In this document: piece by piece, positions 33,410 to 44,064 of the stretch
Layout: every line of letters starts with the position of its first letter
Numbering within the stretch: position 1 is the stretch's first letter
NCBI GenBank assembly: GCA_025093985.1
Contig: JACAAK010000008.1
Coordinates: 124,001-188,000, forward strand
Source: Calvatia gigantea
Lineage: Eukaryota; Basidiomycota; Agaricomycetes; Agaricales; Lycoperdaceae
DNA: 64,000 nt
Reading direction: 5' to 3'
The notes under the pieces: generated by a model
Told to the model about the DNA's origin: nothing
The model's database searches: none
The model's input: the letters and a program-made list of their open reading frames with translations, nothing else
Translations under genes and position numbers: made by a program

Positions 33410-35633
33410 ATGTTTACCAATGCAAGTAAAGTCACAATCAACGATGGCCAGTTCACAAATACCACCACCAACAACTACATAATCGGGCCGACTGGTATGG
33501 CTCAATCAGACCTGATGAGCGGATAGTTGGGACTGATCTAGTGTCTTCGTGAACCAGGTATCGACATCCTACTCGAAGCATCGACTCCTGAGGCCGCCCA
33601 TGATTCATCTGCTCGTGATCCGCCCCCCAGATGCTTCCCCGGAACACGTGAAGAATTCGTACAAGACATCGTTCAGTGGGCCATTCCTCCTGTTGGTAGC
33701 ACACCGCTGCCTATATACCGGATGAAAGGGCCAGCCGGAGTGGGCAAGTCCGCTGTGGCCCAGACCTGTGTAGAGAAGCTCAAGCGGCGGGGTCAACACT
33801 GCCCGGCGTTCTTTTTCTCCATCAACGGGCGCGACAAGCACGAAAAATTCTTTCCCTCAATTGCATACCAGCTCGCCACCATCAATTCCGACTATTACAA
33901 CCTCATCGAAAGAAAGATCCGTCGCAACAAGACACTGGTCAATAAAACGATGGAAACACAATTCTGGGGGTTGATCGTCGAACCACTGCAGGAGCTCGAG
34001 GAAAGGGGAAAGGGAATTGGGGAGAGGATCCCTGTGTTCGTTGATGGCCTCGACGAATGCGAAAGTCGGGATGCACAGTGTGAGATCATCGAAATCGTGG
34101 CCAGTGCAGCCCGTGACGGTGCCACTCCTTTGTGCTGGGCGTTCTTCAGTCGACCCGAGCCTCACATCGAGGCCACATTCTCCAAGGTTGCTATTTCCCC
34201 GCTTTGCCACATGACCAAACTCCCAATCTCACGCGACGTTGATGGGGACATCGAGCTCTATCTCAGGGCTGGCTTCGAGAACATCCTTCGACGTCTCAAT
34301 ATCACTATGTCTTCTCCTTGGCCGTCTGATAGTGATATGAAGGAACTCGTGCGTGCTGCGGGGGGGCTTTTTATCTACGCCAAGACAGTCCTTCGATTCG
34401 TCGGTCAACCGGATTCCCTCAACCCTGAGGGGCTATTGCGTGCAATCATCGCTGTGATTTCAGATCACGATCAGCGTTCAACAACCGCATTTGCAGAGCT
34501 GGATGCATTTTATCTATTGATCATGCAACGTATTCCCTCTAAAATGTTTCCCATTATCAAAGGGGTACTCGCTGCCATATGTTGGAGTCCCCAGCCTAGT
34601 GCCATATTAATTGCCAGCACGTTAGGTGTATCGAAGACGGAGCTTGAAGCTGCCTGTAATCAGATGAGTGCCACGGTTCATTTTGAGCGCCAAGACAAAG
34701 CTCTGGAGCTCGACCCCTCAATTGATGTCAACCGTTCATACTGGCACACAAATGTGCGTCTTCCGGTGGTAGCATCCCACATGATTTTAGCTTCACTTGG
34801 AGGGTCCATTTCCTTCCATCACAAATCATTCAAGGATTTCCTTCTCGATCCACTTCGCTCTGGAAAATACTATGTCGACACCAGAGCAATGATCGAACAT
34901 ATTTACAAGCGAGAAGAAATTCTAGCACGGCGCTTCGAAGAACGCCACTGCTGGAAAGGCTCAGGTGTGTTTACTCCATCCCAACATTCTTACACAAGCC
35001 AACGCCTATGCCTCTGCATCTAGAGCTGGTCCAAGCACCTGATGCACCGAAGATTAACCTTTCTTATCCTTATGGGAATGAACTGATCGACTCTATCATT
35101 GAAGCTTGGATTTATCACCGCATCGTTGGCGAGGTTCTCGCGCGCGAAGCTGATTTCGATTTTCGCAAGCACTTACATGTTGGGATACAAATGAGCAGAA
35201 CCCTTTTCCCAAGCCAAGAAAGGACCGAAGTCATAATCGGTCGTTGTAACGGTTTTTGTAAGGACATTGGCAGGACTCGATTTCTTTGGTTCCGACCTGA
35301 TGAATTCTCAAAATTCGATATTGCTTGGTTCAAAAAAGTGAGTTAATGTAACATACAGAACGCAACAGCCACTTATAGCATTTGAAGGACATCGAAGAAC
35401 AACTACAGAGGGAAATCATGCTACCCTACGCCTCCACTTCTCCATTGCTGGGTAAACCCAAAGGTCGGGTCGAATCAGGACTATACGTCGAAGGGCATGG
35501 TGCGAAGTCAATTTTCTGGTATTATGAAATCCACTATGATTTAGAGACTTACCGAGAATTCCGCGCGATCGACTTGGCTGAAGGAGCGAGGGCATTCCGA
35601 GAGGAGTGGCCTGTTCCGCAGGTGGAGGGTTGA
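33410..35633 (+). CDS. NACHT-domain NTPase N8, intact
   Basis: A 686-aa STAND-family NTPase. Exons 33410-33494, 33558-34964, 35024-35337 and 35379-35633 splice in frame with GT-AG junctions. Exon 1 encodes a short motif (KVTINDGQFTNTTT) ending in GPTG. Exon 2 has GPAGVGKS (about residues 86-93), FFFSINGRDK, FVDGLDEC (about 189-196), FFSRPEPH and HHKSFKDFLLDP. The C-terminal exons carry GHGAKSIFWYYEI. The sequence differs clearly from the N1-N7 type (for example KTMETQFWGL, INSDYYNL), so N8, N9 and the N10 remnant form their own subfamily. It converges on a VPS36 relic whose stop lies only about 210 bp away. It is one of two intact NACHT genes in the window. Confidence 0.9.
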
Positions 35634-35846
35634 GGTAGGACTGGCGAGGATCTGTTAGAAGCAACCATACCTGAATGCTTTGACCCATTGATTTCATCTT
35701 GTACCCGTCTTCTCTTTCGCTACCACTACCAATGTATTAACAACTCTGACTTCAAAAATCAAATTCCACTTAGATCTATCCGTCCGACCTCAAACCTATA
35801 CATTCATGCGCCCACCACTAACGAACCAAATACCCAATAACCCTAA

Positions 35847-38138
35847 TCAGTCGTTAAACGTCTGTCCATCTCAAACAAACCCACCAATCACATTCGGCCA
35901 CCACCTCACCCCAGCCTCTCCAACACCACAAACACCCACACCCGCCACACCATCTTCAACAATCACACATTCCGCATCATCTCTCACGATTTCCCCTCTC
36001 ATCTCCGTCTTATCAATCATCTCCTTCACCAACACCGTTATCCGCTCCTCCACAGCCACCTCCAAAGTCGTTTTGGGACCTCGGTGCTTGTAAATGTTTC
36101 GTAAGGCGTTCTGAGAATGCGTGAGGCCTCATTTTTTGAACGTGCGTTGGAGGATGGGCGGGGAGGTGTATTGTGAGAGGAGCGGGGTTACCTGGAGGAA
36201 TGTCGTTGGTGAGAGTAGGGCTGTAAAACGTTAGAGAAGTTTTTGGTTGTAGGGAAGGAAAAGGACGCGTACCGATACCCCGAGCGCGATTCCATCCGCC
36301 CCAGACTTCGTCCAAGGTGTTGATACCTCGATCCTTCATCATCCCCTTCAATAACCCCGCCAACTCTCTCGCTAGCTGCTTTGATCATGAGCGCTTCGAG
36401 ATCTTGGAGGGCATTTCAAGGTCTGAGTCGCGTCCTTGGGTGGAGGTTTCGACCGCTTGTAGAATACCAGCTGTTTTCGTTGTGTAAGGACAGGGTGTTG
36501 GTATGAAGAGATATAAACACACTGATTCCACCCCGAGTAGTCGTGTTGCCATCACCTTCTGGACCTGCAACGGTACTGGGTTTATAGTGAAGAGGGAGAT
36601 TACGGCTAGGTGCACGAGCACGTCGGCGTCCGTCCGACGTTGTTCTTGACCAAAGGGATTAGGTTGGAAAGAGCGGGTAGGAGTGGAGATCACGAAAATG
36701 ATGAGACAACGGGACAGAGGATAAATTTGTTCCGAAGGCTCGGAACGATGAGAGAAGGGTCCGGAGAGGTGTCGAGAGCGATTACTGAACGTTCGGAAGG
36801 CGGCGTTTACGATTGCGTGGCGATTCGGTGTCGAGACGAGAGAGAGAAGAGAGAAAGCAAGAAATTGATTAGAGAAATAACGAGAGACAGAGACTTCGAG
36901 GCGAAACTTGGCTAATTCGTAGCTACCTGACTACAACAAAGTATACAGGTTTTTATAGAGGAGAATGGTGGGCTGTGCGCCCGAATTACAAAGAGTAGAA
37001 TGTAAATTTTAGAGAGAGAACAAAGAAAAATGTACTAGAGGGATGAAGACGGGCCGGAAGCTCATTCTATGAGGTTCTAAATTATGAGGAATGTAGAAAA
37101 AGTATAATAAGTGAATAGAAAAGCGGTCCGTAAGTTTTTTAGAGTCGGAAATGAGAAGTACGGGCGGGCGAGGTGGAGTTCGGAGGTTGGAGCTTCCGTG
37201 GTCGGGACTTCCGAATTAGGAAATCGTGTATGATCTGGACTTCTGGATGGCTCGGAAATGGGATTTTCGGGGTCGGTGTCTTGGTCATCGTTCTCGGAAG
37301 TGAAAGGCGTCATCGGTGAAGTGGAGTAGTGGGAGGAGTACGCGTACATGACACTTTTCAGTGTCAGGTGCCGTCCGATCTCCACAATAGAGTTGCATTG
37401 ACTGATTCTGCGTAACTTTCAGTCTTTCACTTCTTACAATTATGATGGGTAGACGTACCTCCCAAGCTTTACTCTTCAAACTCCTCTTGAGAATCGTGTA
37501 GAATCCCTTATTGCCTCCCTCCCGAAAACTGACTTTCATACCACCCTCCCCACTATTATCGTCATCAACATCACCGTAGAACTCAGGTGAAGTTGGTCTT
37601 GTCGTCGGCACGGATTTCATTCTCCCCGAAGCGGACTGAGCTGGCACCGCTGAAGCAAGTGACGTCCCGCAAATTTCGCATTCGGGCAACGGCGGATGGT
37701 TGAGAAATGTACATGCGGGACATGCGGTTCTTATGCGCACATATTTTGCAATCCCGTGTTCCACTGCCACTGAGCGAGCTGGATATATTGAAGGCGCCAG
37801 TTGGTGGGGTGGTGTTATACCTTTGCCTACGAGGTACAGTGTGACCTTGGATAACAAATGCCAGAACTACCGGAAAGGATCCGTATTCAGGGTCTTTGTT
37901 GTCTACTTGGGGGAGCCTATGCGAGGTGGTGTGGACGGTATAGGACATGGGTGCTGCAGAGATTTCTGGAGATTGTAAGTTAGTGTTGTTATCTGGTTTG
38001 CTATTCTCTTGACAATAACGCGACCCACTCATTGACGCCCACACCCTCTCGTGATGCTAACAGCTGTTCACCGGCACATGATAAGGCCCGGATGGGTATT
38101 ATACCATCGATGGGGACCGTGTATCGTTAGAGAGCCAG
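35847..38138 (-). pseudogene. VPS36: VPS36 relic, unit 1
   Basis: Colinear with the better copy at 44065-46124. The start codon is replaced by CTG (38138-38136). The fourth codon is TAA where the intact copy has CAA. The last conserved tryptophan codon is TGA (GGG TTT GTT TGA). Several frame changes occur between 37285 and 38044, but CPACTFLNHPPLPECEICGTS (second zinc finger) and KGFYTILKRSLKSKAWE are still readable. The interior is interrupted by a 799-bp solo LTR. The intron after KAWE is preserved (GTACGT...GCAG). Confidence 0.8.
36588..37386. mobile_element. Solo LTR, 799 bp, inside a VPS36 relic
   Basis: On the plus strand it begins TGAAGAGGGAGATTACGG and ends CCGTCCGATCTCCACA, with TG...CA termini. 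The 4-bp direct repeat ATAG flanks it (36584-36587 and 37387-37390). The homologous VPS36 copies at 44065-46124 and 41217-42966 lack this DNA at the matching position. Its middle is purine-rich. It is unrelated in sequence to the 370-bp LTR at 8001-8370. Confidence 0.75.
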
Positions 38139-38742
38139 GTGGACGTGATTGATATTGTTAGCCGATTCCGGCGATTCGAATTTCGGAATACCCTCAGGGT
38201 TTTTTGATCCTCAATTGGCTCCTCCTTGTCCATCCACCTAACATGACTGTCTACATGTACAATCTTGTGCAATCTACGCAACTTCTACACAGCTGTTCTA
38301 TCTTGCCGGTGACTGGAATACTACGTCCATTGGCATTTGCAGAAGGGGTCAGGGTTACATGATGTACCCACAATCAACAGTGAGGTATGCGCCGTACCCT
38401 GATTGACAGAATATCTCTCCTCCAACCACCATCCGTTCAAGATGGTGCTCTTCTTCGTAGTTGTGTGAGCTTAGAGGGAACGAACAAACTTTCCTGCCTC
38501 GTCTCCACTTTGGTACAATGATCACTTTCCACCTTTCGGCTGCAAACGTACCAATCCATTTGCCCTCGAAGTCCGACGTTCAAATGTTCATTGATACTGA
38601 TGGCACGCCGCTTTAAGGCTATTTTTAGACAAAGTGACACAGCTGCTGTGGCCGGCTGTCCTTCCTCCCCTTTCACCCTTCCCATAGTTCGCGACCACCT
38701 GCACCGACATTCCACCGATCTCTCGGCTCGCGATCATTGCCC
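38139..38742. other. Upstream region of N9
   Basis: Contains the 5' flank of the VPS36 relic (matching 46125-46330, for example CATTGGCATTTGCAGAAGGGG) and then the duplicated upstream region of N8-type genes. No independent gene is seen. Confidence 0.45.
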
Positions 38743-40987
38743 ATGTTTACCAATGCAAGTAAAGTCACAATCAACGATGGCCAGTTCACAAATACCACCA
38801 CCAACAGCTACATCAATCGGGCCGACTGGTATGGCTTCAATCAGACCTGATGAGCGGATAGTTGGACTGATCTAGTGTCTTCGTGAACCAGGTATCGACA
38901 TTCTACTCGAAGCATCAACTCCTGAGGCTGCCCATGATTCATCTGCTCGCTGATCCGCCTCCCCGATGCTTCCCCGGAACACGCGAAGAATTCGTAGAAG
39001 ACATCGTCCAGTGGGCCATTCCTCCCGTTGGTCGCGCGCCGCTGCCTATACACTGGATGAAAGGGCCAGCCGGAGTAGGCAAATCAGCCGTGGCCCAGAC
39101 CTGTGTAGAGAAGCTCAAGCGACAGGGTAAACACTGCCCGGCGTTCTTTTTCTCCATCAATGGACGAAACAAACACCAGAAATTCTTTCCTTCCATTGCA
39201 CACCAGCTCGCCACCATCAATTCCGACTATCACGACCTCGTTGACAGAAAGATTCGTAGCAACAAGACCCTCGGTCGATAAAACGATGGAAACACAATTC
39301 TGGGGACTACTCGTTGAACCACTGCAGGAGCTAGAAGAAAAGGGGAAGGGAATTGAGGATAGGATCCCTGTGTTCGTTGATGGCCTCGACGAATGCGAGA
39401 GTCAGGATGCACAGTGCTGAGATCATTGAAATCGTGGCCAGTGCAGCTCGCGACGGATGCCACTCCCTTGTGCTGGGCGTTCTTCAGTCGACCCTGAGCC
39501 TCATATCGAGGCCACATTCTCCAAGGTTGCTATCTCTCCGCTTTGCCACGCGACCATACTTCCCAATCTCACGCGACGCTGATGGGGACATCGAGCTCTA
39601 TCTCAGGGCTGGCTTCGAGAATATCCTTCGGCGCCTCAACATCGCCATGGCTTCGCCTTGGCCGTCTGATAGCGATATGAAGGAGCTAGTTGGTGCTGCA
39701 GGCGGACTGTTTATTTACGCCAAGACAGTCCTTCGATTTGTTGGTCGACCGGACTCACTTAACCCCGACGGGTTGTTACGTGCCATCATGGCTGTAATTT
39801 CAAATCACAAGCAGCGTGGCTCTACCTTTGCGGAACTGGATGCATTTTATATGTTGATCATGCAGCGTATTCCCGCTAGGGTGTTTCCCATCATCCACCG
39901 ACTACTTGCTACGATATGCTGGGACGGTTTTTCAAGTGCAATATTGACTGCTAACATCTTAGGAATATCCAGGGTGGAGCTTGAGGCTGCATGTAACCAC
40001 ATAAGTGCCATAGTCCATTTTCGGCGCCAACGCACGGCCCTAGAACTCGATGCCTACAATCGACACCAGCCGTTCATTCCTTCGTCCAAACCTAGGCCTC
40101 ACAGCGGAAATATACCATACTACCCGGAGCTCACTTGGTGGAACCATTTCCTTCTACCATAAGTCATTCAAGGATTTCCTTCTCGATCCAGCTTCGCTCT
40201 GGAAACTACTATGTCAAAAGCAGAACGATGAATGAATATTTTTACGAGCGGGGGGACATTTTAGCACGATGCTTCGAAGGACGCCACTGCTGGCAAGGCT
40301 CAGGTGTGTTTACTTCCATCCTAACGTTCTCCCACAAATTAATGCCTATACCTCTGGACCTAGAGCTGATCAGAGCCCCTGATGCACCCGATTCGGCAAT
40401 TAACCTTTCTTATCTGTACGAAAACGAACTGATCAACTCCATCATTGAAGTATGGATTTACCGCCGCACCAATGCCGAGCGCCTTTCGCCCGGAGCCGAT
40501 ACTGATTTTCGCAAGGCCTTATATGTTGCACTAAAAATGAGCGGGACCTTTTTCCCGGGCCAGGAAAGAGCCCGAACCATATCCTATCAATGTGCCGGTT
40601 ATCGCAAGGACGTTCGCGGGACTCGACTTTCCTGGTTTCAGCCTGGTGAATTCTCGAAATTCGATATCGCATTCGTTCAAGAAAGTGAGCTTGGTAACTT
40701 ATAACATATAGAACGCAACAGCTACTTATAGCCGTTTGAAGGAAATCGAAAATCAACAGCGGGAGGATGTTATTCGACCCTACAACTTCACTTCTCCGCT
40801 GCTGGATAAACCCAAAGGTCGGGCAGAATCAGGACTATACGTCAACGGGCATGGTTCGAAGTCAATTTTCTGGTACTGGGAAATCCACTATGATTTAGAA
40901 ACTTACCGAGATTTTCACGCAATCGACTTGGATGAAGGTGTGAGAGTCTTTCGGGAGGAGTGGTCTGGTTCGCAGGTGGAGGGTTGA
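38743..40987 (+). pseudogene. NACHT NTPase copy N9, many single-base insertions
   Basis: Nearly colinear with the intact N8, but carrying at least eight frameshifts, almost all +1 relative to N8: exon 1 (TACATCAATCGGG against TACATAATCGGG), GCTCGCTGATCC, CTCGGTCGATAAA, CAGTGCTGAG, GACGGATGCC, CGACCCTGAG, CATACTTCCC, CTCGATGCCTACA and CCAGCTTCGC. The P-loop (GPAGVGKS) and FVDGLDEC are intact within their pieces, and the last two exons are clean, ending at 40987. The density and one-sidedness of the lesions are striking. Confidence 0.85.
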
Positions 40988-41216
40988 AATAGGAGTGGCA
41001 AGGGCCCGTTGGAAGTAACTGTACTTGAACGCCTTGAGCCATGGATTCATAGGTCTGGACTGAGCAACTTGGCCGTCTTCTTTTGCTACCACTCCCATTG
41101 TATCAACAACTCTGACTTCAGAAATCAATATTCACTTGGATCTATCCGCCTGGCTTCAACCTATACACCCACGCACCCACCACCGTGACTAACGAACAAA
41201 AACCCAATAACATTAG

Positions 41217-42966
41217 TCAGTCGTCAAACGTCTGTCCATCCCAAACAAACCCAACAAACACATTCGGCCACCACCGGTCACCCCCGCCCCTCCAACACCA
41301 CCCACGCCCGCCACACCATTCTCAACAATCACACACTTTGAATCATCTCTGACAATTTCCCCCCTCATCTCCGTCTCATCCATCATCTCCTTCACCAACG
41401 CGACTGTTATTTGTTCTTCCACAGCCTACCTCCATAGTCGTTTTAGGGCCTTGGGCATGTAAATGCCTCGTGAGGCGTCCTGAGAAGACGTGAGGAGAGT
41501 AGGGCGGTGTGCTGTGAGGCCGGATTTCATTTGTGTTGAAGGATATGTAGGGATGTGTATTGTGGAGGCGTGGGGTTACCTTGGAGGGATAGGGGGGCTG
41601 TATCACTATATGTGATTGTTAATGAACTTGTGAATAAAAAACGTAAAGATGAACATGAAGACGAGGTACCAATACCCCGGGCGTGGTTCCGTCCGCCCCA
41701 GACTTCATCTAATGGGATGGTACCTCGATCCTTCATCACCCCTTTCAATACTCCGTCAAGTCTCGCTAGTTCGGTGATCCACCCATCCTCGTCTTTGACC
41801 ATATCATTTGTGATGGGTACACTGGCCATTTGCAATCCCTGCTGGGAGAGTAATGAATGAAGAAATGCGGCTTTCTCAGGAAATTCTTATGATGAGTTCA
41901 TAGCATTGAGTGTGAATGAGGGAAGTGGACACCTGTGGTGGCATTAGATGAGGGTGTGAATGCTGACACGGATGTGGCTAAGGTAAGTTTTCCGTCTAGT
42001 TCAGCGGCGAGATGGATCATGTCTCTTGTTTTGATCATGCGTGCTTCGAGATTTTGGAGGGCGTTCTTGAGGCCTGAGTCGTGTAATTGAGCAGGGGATT
42101 CGACCGTTCGTGGAATGCCGGCTATTTTTTTTGTGTAGGAGCATCCGGGTGTCACGGTTGTTGACGAAAGATAGTCACTTTTGCCTTCTGGACTCGTGAC
42201 AGGAATGGACTTGTAGAGTTGTGTTATGCGGTGCTGCGATCTTTAGTCTTTCGCTTCGTACAGTGATAATAAACATGTAGAACTCCTTATCGCCTCCCTT
42301 CCTAAAGCTAATTTTCATCACCCTCCTACCACTAGTCCTCCTCAATGTCATCATCACTGAACTCAAGTGAAGTAGGTGTGGTCATCGGTACGGATTCCGC
42401 CCTCCCCAAATTGGACTGAGCTGGTATTGATGAAGCAAGTGATGTCCCACAAATCTCACATTCGGGCAACAACGGATAGTTGAGAAATGCACGCGAAGGA
42501 CACGAAACCTACACTCAGTCATCTGGATCTAGACGTTAGACTTGCTGCAGGTGATGAAGCGGATAAAAGAGCGCGTTTAATATGGTCGAGGGAGCTTGGA
42601 TGTGGTCGAATGTGGACAGCCATGACAGTCGGCGAGTGTTGGGCCTGAGATGATCAAGGAACGCCGCAGACTTCAAAGACTTGAGCAGAGGACGGACTTT
42701 GTCCCGGAAGGATCACGGTTTTTTTTGTGGTCTAGGTGGAAGAATCTACGTGGAGTGGCATAGATAGGTACTAGCCTGGTGCTGCGGAGATTTTTGGAGA
42801 TTATGAATGTTGCTATCTGGTTTGATAGACTACCTGACAGCGATGTCACTTACCCGTCATAGATGCCTCCGCCTTCTAGTGATGCTAGCAGCTGTTCATT
42901 GGTACATAATAGAGCTTGGAACGGCATTGCGTCGTGGACAGGGATTATGTATCATTGGACAATGTA
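41217..42966 (-). pseudogene. VPS36: VPS36 relic, unit 2
   Basis: The most decayed of three VPS36 copies. Recognisable on the minus strand are a first-exon scrap near 42966-42850, a zinc-finger region near 42420-42500, the LTNDMVKDEDGWI-like block near 41830-41790 and the C-terminal end with stop at 41217. Frames change constantly and part of the middle is missing. It lies convergent to N9. Confidence 0.75.
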
Positions 42967-43004
42967 GAGCCAGGTAGAAGGGATTAACATGTATTGCAGA
43001 TAAT

Positions 43005-43844
43005 CAAACAGTACCAACAAGCAACATTATCTGATGATACCACCCTAATCTGACTTCCAGGATCAAGCCCCTCCTTCCCCGCATATGTCAGAAACATTCT
43101 GAGTCAGGTTTATATTAGGTGGAACATGGCGAAAATCAATTCTTTGGTATTGGGGAATTGATTGCAAGTTTCAATATTATTGAGAGCTCTGTGCAATTGA
43201 TTTGGTTAACGGTGAGAAGATAGAGGAGTAGTTTAATCAGTTATAGTTGAGTTGTAGTGTCCATATGTACCATTGTGGACCTTAGTCTTGTACCACAACA
43301 ATGGATATTGCCTGTAGTACCTCGGCCTGGGGACGTAATTAAGTTGCCATGAACACATTATGCGATTCTGAAGTTCCGATTCTGAAGTTCGGGCTGAAGG
43401 TATGTTCAGACTGCCATTGGACTTTGCTCGCACAATACGTTCTAGAACAGTGACTCAAATTCAACGCCATTCACTCACACGACCGACTAGGAATAAGAGC
43501 GAGCCTCCATCAACGTTTCAACGTTCAACAACGAGCAGGAACAAGACTGCCCCGTCTTATCTCCACTTTGATACAACGACCACTCTCTACCCTTTGATCA
43601 CAAATGTCAATAATCTCACCCTGAAAGTTCACTGACACATACCGTTTTGATCATTATTAGATGCAGTGCCACAGGCTGTAACCAACGTCCTTGTTTTCTT
43701 TTCAGCCTTCCCACAACCCACGACCACCCATATTATGAAATCTACTATGATTTAGGGGCTTACCGGGAATTCCGCGCGGCCGACTTGGATGAGGGAGTGA
43801 GAGTATTTCGAGAGGAGTGGCCCGTTTCGCAGGTAGAGGGTTGA
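43005..43844 (+). pseudogene. NACHT remnant N10: internal deletion product
   Basis: Three parts are joined here. Positions 43005-43230 match the last exon of N6 (GATAATCAAACAG, GAACATGGCGAAAATCAAT) in decayed form. Positions 43230-43730 match the N8 upstream region. From 43731 to 43844 the sequence is the 3' end of an N8-type last exon, still open to its stop (REFRAADLDEGVRVFREEW). The whole NACHT core between is missing. At the junction the bases TAT belong equally to both sides. Confidence 0.8.
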
Positions 43845-44064
43845 AATGGGTTGGCAAGGATTTGAAAGCAACCATACTTGAGTGCTTGAGCCACGAATTC
43901 CAGAGTATTGTACAAAGCAACTTGATTGTCTTCTCTTCTGCTACCACTACCATTGTATTAACAACACTGACTTCAAGAATCAAAAATCACTTGGATCTAT
44001 CCGCCCGACCCTAGCCAATACATCCACGCACCCACCGCTAACGAACAAGTACCCATAACGTAAA

